A DNA stretch of 23,055 nt from positions 1-23,055 of the forward strand of contig URTH01000007.1 of NCBI GenBank assembly GCA_900550775.1. Reading direction: 5' to 3'. The position numbers and the translations under genes are program-made. Within the stretch, counting starts at the first letter, position 1. Each line of letters begins with the position of its first letter. The stretch comes from an uncultured Eubacteriales bacterium (GTDB lineage Bacteria; Bacillota; Clostridia; Monoglobales; Monoglobaceae). Below the pieces are notes generated by a model. That model did not search any database and had not been told where the DNA came from. It saw only the letters and a program-made list of their open reading frames with translations. Shown here piece after piece: positions 12,913-20,592 of this stretch.

Positions 12913-13319
12913 TTTTCCATCTCCTCCGATCTCTTTTGTGCTTCCGAGCACTCTTCTCCAGTCGGAACATCAACTCTGTTCGAAAACATTTCTTCTCCGA
13001 TTTTGTTATACTCATTGAATAAAGCATCGAATGCTTTTTGCCATTTCTCATCATGTGTGTGAACCTCTCCACTTCCTGCGTGCGCCAGTTCATGAGCGAA
13101 TATCTCCACAGAATCGTTTATTGTCAAATCGGTATCTACAAATATCGTTATCTCCCCATCACTTCCAAAGACCGTCATCCCGCATATTCTTTTTTCATTT
13201 TCTTTATCTCTGAGTTTCGGCTCAAAGTATGCAGTATACTTTATTTCCGGAAATATCCTCTTGAACGCCATATTAAGAATTTCGTACGGGCTGTTTTTTA
13301 TTATCCACCTATCGTTCAT
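12909..13319 (-). CDS. Zinc metallopeptidase-like protein (HExxH)
   Basis: A 136-aa protein with HELAH at residues 76-80, followed by GSGEVHTHDEKWQKAF. The second cluster supplies a third histidine about 7-9 residues on and an H..KW helix, as in SprT/WLM-like small metallopeptidases. The N-terminal region is a small alpha/beta stretch (YTAYFEPKLRD). The upstream overlap is ATGA, and ATG 13319 has GGAGGAGATGAAGAA. Phage members may act on repressors or DNA-bound proteins; no substrate can be inferred. Confidence 0.75.
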   Translation of the reverse strand: MNDRWIIKNSPYEILNMAFKRIFPEIKYTAYFEPKLRDKENEKRICGMTVFGSDGEITIFVDTDLTINDSVEIFAHELAHAGSGEVHTHDEKWQKAFDALFNEYNKIGEEMFSNRVDVPTGEECSEAQKRSEEMEK

Positions 13320-13645
13320 TTCTTCATCTCCTCCAATTTCCTTTCTGCTTCCGCACGGGTGAGGAATACCGTTTCCCCGAACTCATGCAACAAGTCATAG
13401 TCAAATTCGCACTCTATGATCTCTCGTTTTTGGCAGCCCCGGCAGTTTTTTAAAGTTTCCTCAGAGGAAAGATTGTTATATTTACATCCTCCGCAAGGTG
13501 TCGCAATTGCATAAACCTTTGTTCCAACCTTGCACGGCAGCCTTATGCATAAATCATTATCGGCGAAATCGGGGCATTTATTAACCCCTCTATATTGTCT
13601 TGCAAACGTACACACTTCACAATGCAAACAATTTTCACATTTCAT
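13316..13645 (-). CDS. Cys-rich phage protein
   Basis: A 109-aa protein with three Cys pairs: CENCLHCEVC at the N-terminus, CGGCKY in the middle and CRGCQKREIIEC. These could bind two zinc ions. A C-terminal helix (FLTRAEAERKLEEMKK) resembles that of small regulatory phage proteins of gut Firmicutes. ATG 13645 has GGAGGGAAAGAA and overlaps the preceding stop. The function is unknown. Confidence 0.75.
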   Translation of the reverse strand: MKCENCLHCEVCTFARQYRGVNKCPDFADNDLCIRLPCKVGTKVYAIATPCGGCKYNNLSSEETLKNCRGCQKREIIECEFDYDLLHEFGETVFLTRAEAERKLEEMKK

Positions 13646-14127
13646 TTCTTTCCCTCCGTCATTTCTTTTACAAGGTCATCAATCTCAGTTGTTGCATCGC
13701 AAACAGTACACCGACCGTACAATTTTATATTTTTATTGAAATTAGTTTTCAACCGTTCCGCAAACTCTTTTACGGCTTCGGATTTTATGGTTTTAAGTCG
13801 TTGTACCACATCTACAAACATTTTCTTTGCGGCTTTTTCGTGCGATTCCGCAATAACCTTGTCAGCATTTGCTAATTCAAGTTCCTTGCATTTTTCCTTG
13901 ATAATATCGCTTAAATCGCAATATACAGTTTGTTGGCAATCGTACTTGTCTTTAATATCCTGTTTTTCTTCTTTCAACCTCGCAATCTCTGCCTGTTGGC
14001 GGTTGATGAGGTCAACCGTGCTTTTTGCTACAGGCATTGTTATATAAACATCAAATTCTTCTCCGTGTTCATTTATAATCTCCGAGTCAATCTCGTTCCA
14101 ATACTTTATAATCTGTTCATCTGTCAC
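13642..14127 (-). CDS. Coiled-coil phage protein
   Basis: A 161-aa protein, largely helical. It contains LINRQQAEIARLKEEKQDIK, a motif frequent in clostridial phage early proteins, then a long charged coiled coil and a closing RCTVCDATTEIDDLV. GTG 14127 overlaps the preceding stop as GTGA and has GGAG nine bases away. No enzymatic motif is seen and the function is not known. Confidence 0.7.
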   Translation of the reverse strand: MTDEQIIKYWNEIDSEIINEHGEEFDVYITMPVAKSTVDLINRQQAEIARLKEEKQDIKDKYDCQQTVYCDLSDIIKEKCKELELANADKVIAESHEKAAKKMFVDVVQRLKTIKSEAVKEFAERLKTNFNKNIKLYGRCTVCDATTEIDDLVKEMTEGKK

Positions 14128-14444
14128 GATTCATCACTCCAATCTAAAGCCTGCCCGCAATTAAAGCAGTAATTGTCACCTTGTAAAATTGCGTCTTTTT
14201 CACCGCAACCGGGGCAATGATATAATAAGCAATCATCATCCATAGGGGCAATCTCGCTCTTGCATTGAGGACAGCGAACATAATCTTGTTCATCATATCC
14301 CAATGTTACCTTTTTCGGCACCTGCTTTTCAAGTGCTTCTATTGCCATGTCTAAAGCTTCTGTTATATAAATGGCATTCAGCTCATTATGAAAATGAATA
14401 TCTCTGTGTTCTTTTATCCGTGCTAATGCCTCTTGCGCGTTCAT
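14124..14444 (-). CDS. Zinc-ribbon protein
   Basis: A 106-aa protein with an N-terminal helical part (EALARIKEHRDIHFHNEL, then ITEALDMAIEALEKQ) and a C-terminal zinc ribbon: RCPQCKSEI, YHCPGCGEK and NYCFNCGQALDW. The double CxxC ribbon is typical of small phage zinc-ribbon proteins. ATG 14444 has GGAGGTGGAAAA and overlaps YopX as ATGA. The role is unknown. Confidence 0.75.
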   Translation of the reverse strand: MNAQEALARIKEHRDIHFHNELNAIYITEALDMAIEALEKQVPKKVTLGYDEQDYVRCPQCKSEIAPMDDDCLLYHCPGCGEKDAILQGDNYCFNCGQALDWSDES

Positions 14445-14878
14445 TTTTCCACCTCCAACAATTCGGGATTGTCGTGTATGTTGCCGATTACTTCATAATC
14501 AACACTATTTCCCACAAGATTAAATGCCCTGTGTATATTCTCTAGCCTAAACACAGCAGGCACATAAGTAATTATGAAAATATCATAGTCTCTTACGTTA
14601 GAATGTGCGATAACTCGTCCGTACTTCTTTGTCCGAATAATATCCCCTTCAAATATCAGCTTGCCGTTCTTATCTTTCAATCCGGTGTACTGTCCGACTG
14701 TTTCGGGGATAACTTCGTGTAAATTTCCTCGTAAATCTATAATTAAATGTCTATCAAAGTCGAGTTCTGAAATCACCTGACCAAATACGCCAGATCTTTT
14801 TCGTTGAAATACATAATAGCCCGTCACCCATTCGCCGTTATCTTTTTGCTTTCCTCTGAATAAATGTTGCTCATTCAT
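14441..14878 (-). CDS. yopX: YopX family protein
   Basis: A 145-aa protein with the YopX pattern: FRGKQKDNGEWVTGYYV at the N-terminus, then VGQYTGLKDKNGKLIFEGDI, a C-terminal YEVIGNIHDNPELL, and beta-rich segments between. YopX proteins are widespread in Firmicutes phages but have no established function. ATG 14878 is preferred, with GTG 14887 as an alternative in the same frame. It follows the PAPS-reductase-like gene within 20 bases. Confidence 0.88.
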   Translation of the reverse strand: MNEQHLFRGKQKDNGEWVTGYYVFQRKRSGVFGQVISELDFDRHLIIDLRGNLHEVIPETVGQYTGLKDKNGKLIFEGDIIRTKKYGRVIAHSNVRDYDIFIITYVPAVFRLENIHRAFNLVGNSVDYEVIGNIHDNPELLEVEK

Positions 14879-14893
14879 TTGCTGCACCGCCTT

Positions 14894-15985
14894 TCAATGC
14901 TTTTTTGCAGCTTTTTCTTCCGCCATTCTATTAGCCTTGTATTCGTTGTACTTGCGCCGGTACCTGTAACTGTCTCCAAAGATATTCCATGCCGCTTTTA
15001 CGAGTTGTGGCTCATACGGACGTATTTTTTCCAAATCTTCTGTTGCTCTTGAAGATATCGGACAGCCGCAGCACCCCGTACGCTTTAACCCATAGACTTC
15101 GTACGCATCGGAGTATGTAATCCCGTAATAATGCTTATACCACTCCTTGTCGGCATCAGAAACATAAAACAATGGCCTCAACCGGTATTGACCGTCCGCA
15201 TTTTCCGTAAAACAAAGGCTTGTGTTGTCTCCGCGCGGCACGGAACGCATTCCGCCCTCGTCTCTGCGTTCGCCTGTTATAATCATCTCAAAATCCTTTT
15301 GCGCGCTATGTGCGACCTGCTTTTTGCAATAGTTGCAGCATTTATTGCTAATCTTAAATTCCGGAGGGTTTTGCTTTATAAAATCAAGCATGTATTTCGA
15401 TGAGTTGATGACAAGTTGAATGTTAGGCCGAGGCTCCCCTTTTGAATTACAGCAGCACAAGAAGTTGATCGTACTCTCACACTTTGGATAACGTTCTTTC
15501 AGTTCCTTGCGTTTGGCAGCTTTATCTTCCGCCTGCGCGTATTCATCCGCAATTGACAACGGAATGTTTTTGTTCTGGATTCCCTCGATTCCGGCAGACA
15601 TAATCTTTGAGACAAACGGTTGTCCATATTCAAGTGCTGCGTGTACAATGGTTTTCTTTGGGCGTAATTCTTTAATTTCTACGCCGTACTTTATTTCCGT
15701 TTCTTTTACATGCCGCTTTGTCGCTTCCATCTCCAGGCCCGTATTGAAAAACACATATTGAACCGGCTGCAGGCCAAAGATCTTTCTCGTGGTCTCAACT
15801 AAGTGCAGCATGATATCGCTATCACTGCCGCCGGAATAAGAGCATATCGCCTTTGGATGCTCCAAAAGCCGTCTTGCGATAATACTTTTTATTGCTTCAA
15901 ATTTTGCCGGCGCCTCGAAATCCGCATAAGTCGGCCGATCTGTATACACCTTGCTTCTAAACTCGTTGTTTTTATTTTCTTTCAT
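14894..15985 (-). CDS. PAPS reductase-like PP-loop protein
   Basis: A 363-aa protein. The PP-loop SYSGGSDSDIMLHL (residues 49-62) binds ATP or PAPS. The following YVFFNTGLEMEATKRHV fits the phosphoadenosine phosphosulfate reductase/DndC-like family. Many cysteines (FLCCCNSKG, NKCCNYCKKQ, TGCCGCPI) suggest a metal or Fe-S site. Phage members are often found near DNA modification genes. It overlaps the 44-aa gene as ATGA, within a methyltransferase block. The reaction cannot be assigned: sulfur assimilation, base thiolation or another adenylation chemistry are all possible. Confidence 0.85.
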   Translation of the reverse strand: MKENKNNEFRSKVYTDRPTYADFEAPAKFEAIKSIIARRLLEHPKAICSYSGGSDSDIMLHLVETTRKIFGLQPVQYVFFNTGLEMEATKRHVKETEIKYGVEIKELRPKKTIVHAALEYGQPFVSKIMSAGIEGIQNKNIPLSIADEYAQAEDKAAKRKELKERYPKCESTINFLCCCNSKGEPRPNIQLVINSSKYMLDFIKQNPPEFKISNKCCNYCKKQVAHSAQKDFEMIITGERRDEGGMRSVPRGDNTSLCFTENADGQYRLRPLFYVSDADKEWYKHYYGITYSDAYEVYGLKRTGCCGCPISSRATEDLEKIRPYEPQLVKAAWNIFGDSYRYRRKYNEYKANRMAEEKAAKKH

Positions 15986-16116
15986 CGTTCGTCCTCCTCA
16001 TATCCGACTTCCACCAACGCGCATGCACGAATGGCGGCTTTGATTCGTTCCATTTCCCGTACGGAGATCATACCGCGCAGCCGATTCAGCAGCTGCTCCA
16101 CATTTACGTATTTCAT
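15982..16116 (-). CDS. 44-aa protein between methyltransferase and PAPS reductase-like genes
   Basis: A short gene with ATG 16116 overlapping the methyltransferase stop as ATGA, and its own TGA overlapping the next ATG as ATGA. It begins MKYVNVEQLLNRLRGMISV, is helical (REMERIKAAIRACALVEV) and ends YEEDER. The two overlaps put it in a tightly coupled trio. The family is unknown. Confidence 0.7.
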   Translation of the reverse strand: MKYVNVEQLLNRLRGMISVREMERIKAAIRACALVEVGYEEDER

Positions 16117-16910
16117 TCGCTTGCCTCCTCTGAAAACTCCATTGTATATTGTTTTGGCATATCGTGAAGCATAACTTCCTTTGCCAAATGATAAAACTCT
16201 CTTGATATCTCGAACCCGTAAGCGTTGCGATTGGATTCATAGGCAGCTCTTAGGGTTGAACCGCTCCCGGCGCACGGATCTATGACAACATCACCTTCAT
16301 CCGTGAAAATCTCAATCAATTGTTTCAGCACGCCGATCGGTTTCTGGGTCGGATGAATTTTGGGATATATTTTCCGATTATCCCGTTCCCACTTGAACCA
16401 GTTAAAAATCATATGATTCTTTCCATCCGCGCCGATGTTATTAAATTTTGGCAGTTTGTCGCGGTACAAGACGATGGCATATTCGGTCGCTCCCACGATT
16501 TTCATATTTGCTTTCAATACCTGTGCAGAATAGTTTTTACAAAACACTAGCGGATAGCTTTTTCTAAATCCGTGCTTTTCTCCATATTGAATCACAACCG
16601 GGATTTGCTCAAACGCGCAAAACACAATCATTGCCGGCGCTTTTCCTTTTTCTTTTGGCTCCTTAATCAGCAGCTTGTTGCAAAAATGGAAATATTCCGC
16701 AATATTAAACTGTCCATCTCCATTGAAAAAGTTCGACTTCGCAAAATTGCTTTCGCCGTTTTTGTTGTCGCCGTCCTTATACCATTGCGGATTGGAGCCA
16801 TATGCGTTTTCGCCGATATTGTACGGGATATCCGCTATGACAAGCTGTGCCTTTGGAACATTGTATTTTTTGTAATTCTGAAAATTGTCATGGAACAATT
16901 CGCATTTCAT
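16113..16910 (-). CDS. Site-specific DNA methyltransferase (N6-adenine or N4-cytosine class)
   Basis: A 265-aa amino-methyltransferase. The catalytic motif IV appears as ADIPYNIG at residues 26-33 (a DPPY variant with Ile for the first Pro). The SAM-binding motif is VVIDPCAGSGST near residue 220. Motif order (catalytic first, SAM-binding last) is beta-class. HPTQKPIGVLKQLIE, seen before motif I, is also typical of this group. ATG 16910 has GGAGGTAGAAGA. No restriction enzyme is nearby, so it is an orphan that may protect phage DNA or regulate it. Confidence 0.9.
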   Translation of the reverse strand: MKCELFHDNFQNYKKYNVPKAQLVIADIPYNIGENAYGSNPQWYKDGDNKNGESNFAKSNFFNGDGQFNIAEYFHFCNKLLIKEPKEKGKAPAMIVFCAFEQIPVVIQYGEKHGFRKSYPLVFCKNYSAQVLKANMKIVGATEYAIVLYRDKLPKFNNIGADGKNHMIFNWFKWERDNRKIYPKIHPTQKPIGVLKQLIEIFTDEGDVVIDPCAGSGSTLRAAYESNRNAYGFEISREFYHLAKEVMLHDMPKQYTMEFSEEASE

Positions 16911-17263
16911 TCTTCTACCTCCGCAAGCCAGTAATTTCTTAGGCAGTCCAGGCATTCACATTTTGGGAATTGGCAATGGCGGCTGCTTTCAATACATCTC
17001 GGGCACACTCGCACAACGCCATCCCTCACGTTTGCATTCGGATATATCTCCAAAAACTTATCCTGCCTCGTTTTTGCAGGGTGTTCCTCACACCATTTGA
17101 GGATGATTTCGTTGGCCTCCTCCGGATGCTCTCTAATAAAATCATCACAAAAAAGCAAACCCCTACTTCTGTCCGTAAGTGGACACCCCTCACATCCTCG
17201 TGGATTTTCACAATATTTTTTTATAAATCTTGCATAATCAAATATCGTTGCTTGTTTTTTCAT
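16907..17263 (-). CDS. Cys-rich phage protein, probable zinc binding
   Basis: A 118-aa protein. Cys appear at KKYCENPRGCEGCPL, FCDDF, KWCEEH, RVCPRC and HCQFPKCECLDC, enough for at least two zinc sites. The N-terminal part resembles short zinc-binding proteins of clostridial phages. Its stop overlaps the methyltransferase ATG as ATGA. The function is unknown. Confidence 0.75.
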   Translation of the reverse strand: MKKQATIFDYARFIKKYCENPRGCEGCPLTDRSRGLLFCDDFIREHPEEANEIILKWCEEHPAKTRQDKFLEIYPNANVRDGVVRVCPRCIESSRHCQFPKCECLDCLRNYWLAEVEE

Positions 17264-17415
17264 TTTCCCTCACACTCCCTCACTAATTTACGCAGCATGC
17301 GGATATCCCGTCTGCGCTCTGCAATGACCCGGCACAGCCTGCCGCGCTCCAGCAGCAAATAGAGTACCGCCGCAAGCAGCGCCGCCGTCAGCACCGCCAA
17401 TATCATCGTTAACAT
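17260..17415 (-). CDS. Small membrane protein with basic C-terminus
   Basis: From ATG 17415 the frame gives 51 aa: a hydrophobic helix (MLTMILAVLTAALLAAVLYL) followed by a basic helical tail (RGRLCRVIAERRRDIRMLRK). AGGAGAGCGATACAAA precedes the ATG. The same frame runs open upstream to 17583, so a longer fused reading is possible, but the start here matches a normal overlap (ATGTTAA) with the upstream gene. The function is unknown. Confidence 0.6.
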   Translation of the reverse strand: MLTMILAVLTAALLAAVLYLLLERGRLCRVIAERRRDIRMLRKLVRECEGK

Positions 17416-17583
17416 TTTGTATCGCTCTCCTTTTCCTGCCGCGCAAGCTCTTTGTGCGCAATCTCCAGCAACATAGTCAGCGCTGTTGCTTTCTCGGATT
17501 TCTCGCCGTCTGTCAGACCGATCAGGATGCGGTGCGCGCTCATTTTTTTCGACCGCCTCATCCAGCGTCATCGTTTTTACCAC
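17409..17583 (-). CDS. Small helical protein with an apparent frame change at an A7 tract
   Basis: GTG 17583 has an ideal AGGAGG seven bases away and opens MVKTMTLDEAVEKN. After the A7 run (17543-17549) the coding-looking frame shifts. The alternative frame from ATG 17543 gives MSAHRILIGLTDGEKSEK and ends EIAHKELARQEKESDTKC with a stop at 17411-17409 that overlaps the next ATG. Removing one A would join both into a 57-aa protein from GTG 17583. The cause could be an indel, polymerase slippage or two overlapping genes. Confidence 0.5.
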
Positions 17584-17960
17584 GGCAATTCCTCCTTTGA
17601 TTTTGTGATCGTGACCTCCGTCCGCGGATTTTCCTTGTCGTACATGACCCGGCTCCCGTCTGTCGATACCACGACGCGGCAGTTGTCATCCGTGATCACG
17701 CCGTGCTTTACCAGTACATCCATCAGCGCCGATTCCAGATTGGTGATATCCACTTTCCGCCGTGCCGGCATAAAGTATAGCGCCCGGATGTTCACCGGTT
17801 CAGAAATCGCAAGCGGCTTTAAAAACCACCCTGCGTCATGCTCATACCGCCGATACTGCGCGGATGGGATCAGCATTGGCCTTTTGCCGTTTCCCACGAT
17901 CTGCATACTGTTCTTTTTGGTGACCGGCGGAAGTTTGATTGTCAGCTTGATTTCATCCAT
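17577..17960 (-). CDS. rusA: RusA-family Holliday junction resolvase
   Basis: A 127-aa endonuclease of the RusA family that cuts Holliday junctions during replication and recombination. The pattern is N-terminal LPPVTKKNSMQIV, then the catalytic acidic residues in RRKVDITNLESALMDVLVKH, and GVITDDNCRVV, with a closing RTEVTI strand. ATG 17960 is preceded by GAGAGG. It acts with RecT, SSB and the DnaC/DnaD proteins of this operon. Confidence 0.9.
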   Translation of the reverse strand: MDEIKLTIKLPPVTKKNSMQIVGNGKRPMLIPSAQYRRYEHDAGWFLKPLAISEPVNIRALYFMPARRKVDITNLESALMDVLVKHGVITDDNCRVVVSTDGSRVMYDKENPRTEVTITKSKEELPW

Positions 17961-17973
17961 ACCTATGTACCTC

Positions 17974-18162
17974 TCAGATCAGGCTGTCCGCACACTGTAT
18001 TTCGATTTCGCACGACAGCGCATTGATCCTATGCATTGTGCGGTATTCCGAAAGAGCCTCGTCAAACAGCTTGTCGCAAAATTCCTTTGTCAAAACCTCT
18101 TTCGGGTACTTGCTGCACTTGATTAAAAACATGAACGCAATATCCTTTACCGTATCATACAT
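17974..18162 (-). CDS. Small hypothetical phage protein, 62 aa
   Basis: A 62-aa helical protein (MYDTVKDIAFMFLIKCSK; EFCDKLFDEALSEYRTMHRI) with two Cys near its C-terminus. A strong AGGAGGAATCGAA precedes ATG 18162, which lies between the DnaC-like and RusA genes. The family is unknown. Confidence 0.7.
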   Translation of the reverse strand: MYDTVKDIAFMFLIKCSKYPKEVLTKEFCDKLFDEALSEYRTMHRINALSCEIEIQCADSLI

Positions 18163-18181
18163 TTCGATTCCTCCTCATTGT

Positions 18182-19126
18182 TCAAAGCGTCACGACCGCT
18201 TGGGTGCGATAGTTCTTTTTGGCATCGTCTTTGATGTTCAGCGCATAACCGCCGGGCGTTGCCATCTCATAGATCCTGCCGCCGACCGCCGCGTCAATCT
18301 CCAGAATCTCGCCGATCTGCCGCTCGCTGGATAAAACGGTGATCCGTCCGCCGTTGTAACGGTCGTTTAAAATCTCAAACGCCAGGTTGATATCCGCCGT
18401 AGTTGGCCGCGGCACCTCGCCCATCTGGTTCCTTCCCATCTTGAACAGATCGTCAATGTAGAGGATGTCCACCTTTTTTAGCCCCTGCACGGCCTCTCGG
18501 TAGCGTTCCGGATCATTCACCACCGACTTGATATAGCTGCTTTCATCGCGCCACATCATATACCGTACATTTCGGTTTTGCCGCAGAAAACCGGTACAAA
18601 TTGCCGTACACAGATGCGTCTTTCCCGATCCGCTCTGACCGCCGATAAAGAACCACCGCGGCGCATCGTCTTTAACAAACCGTTCGGCCGCCGCCTTGAG
18701 CTGCTTTTGCCAGTCCTCTTTGGCTTGGTATGCGGCAAAGGTATACTTCTTCATGACATCGGTTAGGCCGCTTTTCTTTGCCTTGCGGATAAAGGTTCGG
18801 ATTGCCCGGCACCGGCACTGTTTATACACGGCGCGGCAGCCGTATTCATCCTCGACCATCTCGGCGATCATGCCCCTGTCCTTGCAAAGTTCGCAGTGAT
18901 AGCCGTCAATCTCATGTTCCCGTCCGACTTCTGCGTTGAAGCTTTGGACTTCCGTTTCTGCCCTTTGGCGTTCCCATGCTTTGTACTCCTCCGGCGTCTT
19001 GGGCGAAATGATCGTCTTGCCGCTTTTGACATCGGCTTTCAGCTTTCGCATCGCCTCGCTGAATTTGCTGATGTTCTCCTCAGAGGTAAGTACCGAGGTT
19101 TCCATAAACTTCATCAGTCCGTCCAC
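18182..19126 (-). CDS. DnaC-like helicase loader ATPase
   Basis: A 314-aa protein (316 from ATG 19132). It has an N-terminal helical domain to residue about 75, a Cys cluster (CELCKDRG at 80, CR at 99, QCRCR at 106-108) for zinc, then an AAA+ domain. The Walker A is GGQSGSGKTH near 164-173 and the Walker B is VDILYIDDL near 221-229. It loads the replicative helicase on the origin defined by the DnaD-like protein upstream. The AAAGGAGG spacing favours GTG 19126. It overlaps the DnaD-like gene by 47 bases. Confidence 0.9.
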   Translation of the reverse strand: MDGLMKFMETSVLTSEENISKFSEAMRKLKADVKSGKTIISPKTPEEYKAWERQRAETEVQSFNAEVGREHEIDGYHCELCKDRGMIAEMVEDEYGCRAVYKQCRCRAIRTFIRKAKKSGLTDVMKKYTFAAYQAKEDWQKQLKAAAERFVKDDAPRWFFIGGQSGSGKTHLCTAICTGFLRQNRNVRYMMWRDESSYIKSVVNDPERYREAVQGLKKVDILYIDDLFKMGRNQMGEVPRPTTADINLAFEILNDRYNGGRITVLSSERQIGEILEIDAAVGGRIYEMATPGGYALNIKDDAKKNYRTQAVVTL

Positions 19127-19901
19127 CGTCATCGCCTCCTTTGCCGTTCATTTTCCTGTCATCTGCATCTTTCAGCGGATAGACGCTCTTCCAACCCTTC
19201 ACCATCGAATTTTTCAGCAGCTGCTTTTGCCGCTCTACGTTATCCGGCTCTAAGGTGTTGACTTTGTTGATCAGCAGCCGAAGCATGTAATCTGTCATTG
19301 GCGCCTTAATCAGCTTTCGCATCTTGATGTACTCGTAATACAGATTCTTTAATTCTTCATCCTCGATATCGGACAGAATCCGGTCATAGCCGCTCTGCGG
19401 CCTTGCGTTCTTCTTTTTTGCATTTGGCGGATCAGCTGACGGCACATTTTCTTTTTTATCTTTTTCTTTTTTATAGTCTTTGTCTTTATCTTTATCTAGT
19501 CTTAGTCTTTGTCTAGTTAATAGACCACTATCTGTACCACCATCTGTACCACTATCTGTACCACTATCTGTACCACTATCTGTACCACTATCTGTACTAC
19601 TATCTGTACTACTATCTGTACCACTGTACAAAATTTTGATGTGAAAACTCGCTGCCGCAGTGCCGTTTGAAGTAAAATCAATCAGCCCTTTTTGCTTTAA
19701 AACGTTTCTTGCTTTGATTACTCCGTTTTTGGATAAGCCTGTATATAATTCCAATGTTCGAATTGCCGCCGTGAACCATTTTGACCATTGGCACTTATTG
19801 TTTATATGCATCAGCGCATACCACAAAGCAATTTGTCCGGGTGCTAAATTGTTCGTTAGAAGCAATTCATTGAACTTCAGAATCTGACTTATGTATTCCA
19901 T
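19080..19901 (-). CDS. DnaD-like replisome organiser with tandem-repeat linker
   Basis: A 273-aa protein. The N-terminal winged-helix part (APGQIALWYALMHINNKCQW, TGLSKNGVIKARNVLKQKGL) resembles phage replisome organiser DNA-binding domains. A linker of TDSG/TDSS repeats (about residues 95-125) leads to a Lys/Asp-rich stretch. The C-terminal DnaD-like domain has YYEYIKMRKLIKAPMT and QKQLLKNSMVKGWKSVYPL. AGGAGGATCAACCG precedes ATG 19901. It binds the origin and recruits the DnaC-like loader encoded next. Confidence 0.85.
   Translation of the reverse strand: MEYISQILKFNELLLTNNLAPGQIALWYALMHINNKCQWSKWFTAAIRTLELYTGLSKNGVIKARNVLKQKGLIDFTSNGTAAASFHIKILYSGTDSSTDSSTDSGTDSGTDSGTDSGTDGGTDSGLLTRQRLRLDKDKDKDYKKEKDKKENVPSADPPNAKKKNARPQSGYDRILSDIEDEELKNLYYEYIKMRKLIKAPMTDYMLRLLINKVNTLEPDNVERQKQLLKNSMVKGWKSVYPLKDADDRKMNGKGGDDGGRTDEVYGNLGTYL
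19524..19619 (-). repeat. 12-bp minisatellite, eight in-frame copies
   Basis: Eight direct copies of ACCACTATCTGT (plus strand) with three variant bases in all, coding for S(G/S)TD repeats on the minus strand. Twelve bases is four codons, so copy number can change without breaking the frame. It forms the flexible linker of the DnaD-like protein. Confidence 0.95.
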
Positions 19902-19925
19902 CGGTTGATCCTCCTATTGTGTTTC

Positions 19926-20177
19926 CTACATCGTATCATGAATCGGAGTGACACTGCGTGCCATGTCAATCCGGTATCGCTTGTATGTCACGGTCTCGCC
20001 GTAGCGGTTCTTGCTCTTTTCCATACTGTCCGCAATCGGCACGCCCTGTTTTTTCAGGTCATAAATGCGGCCGGAAAGCCGGGTAACGCCCAGATCGTCA
20101 AACGCCTCGCGCGTGCTGATGCTGCCAAAATCGCGCATGTATTGCATGATCCTGTTACACTGTGACTGCTTTTTCAT
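19926..20177 (-). CDS. Winged-helix / HTH phage protein
   Basis: An 83-aa protein starting MKKQSQCNRIMQYMRDFGSI with STREAFDDLGVTRLSGRIYDLKKQG, a winged-helix DNA-binding pattern, and a C-terminal GETVTYKRYRI strand. ATG 20177 follows GGGGGTGAGAAG and lies just after the SSB stop. It could be a transcription or replication accessory; no target can be named. Confidence 0.8.
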   Translation of the reverse strand: MKKQSQCNRIMQYMRDFGSISTREAFDDLGVTRLSGRIYDLKKQGVPIADSMEKSKNRYGETVTYKRYRIDMARSVTPIHDTM

Positions 20178-20181
20178 CTTC

Positions 20182-20586
20182 TCACCCCCACGGTAGATCG
20201 TCATCGTTTTCCATCAGCGCCGTAAAATTCTCGTCCAAAGCCGCCGGCTCCTGTGTCTGCTGCCGATGCCTTGCCGCCTTGCTCTCGCCAAAGTTGACCT
20301 CTGCGGCCACAACCTCGGTCGCATAACGCTTTTTGCCGCTCTGATCCTCCCAGGTTCTGGTCGCGATGCGGCCGATTACAATGATCATGCTGCCCTTTTC
20401 AAAATAGTTGCTGACAAATTCTGCCGTCTTGTTCCACGCCACGCAGTTTACAAAGTCGGTCTGCTTATTCTCGCCGTAGCCGTTGTCAATCGCAATGGAA
20501 AAACTCACTACCGGCGTCCCTGCGCTTGTGTGCCGCAGCTCCGGGGCTTTGGTCAGCCGCCCCATCAAAATCGCTTTGTTCATCAT
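20182..20586 (-). CDS. ssb: Single-stranded DNA-binding protein
   Basis: A 134-aa SSB. The OB fold is visible as MNKAILMGRLTKAPELR, TPVVSFSIAID, DFVNCVAWNKTAEFV and GSMIIVIGRIATRTWED, with a flexible tail ending in acidic DDDLPWG, the protein-binding tip. ATG 20586 (or 20583) follows GGAGGTGATAACAG. It coats ssDNA during replication and RecT annealing. The stop of the HNHc gene lies inside its ribosome site. Confidence 0.95.
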   Translation of the reverse strand: MMNKAILMGRLTKAPELRHTSAGTPVVSFSIAIDNGYGENKQTDFVNCVAWNKTAEFVSNYFEKGSMIIVIGRIATRTWEDQSGKKRYATEVVAAEVNFGESKAARHRQQTQEPAALDENFTALMENDDDLPWG

Positions 20587-20592
20587 CTGTTA

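Noticed and set aside
12896..13093. Minus-strand 65-codon frame inside the metallopeptidase gene
   Set aside because: Out of frame with a strongly supported gene and highly basic noise composition.
17452..18126. Plus-strand 224-codon frame opposite RusA
   Set aside because: Covers several genuine minus-strand genes and has no ribosome site or family pattern.
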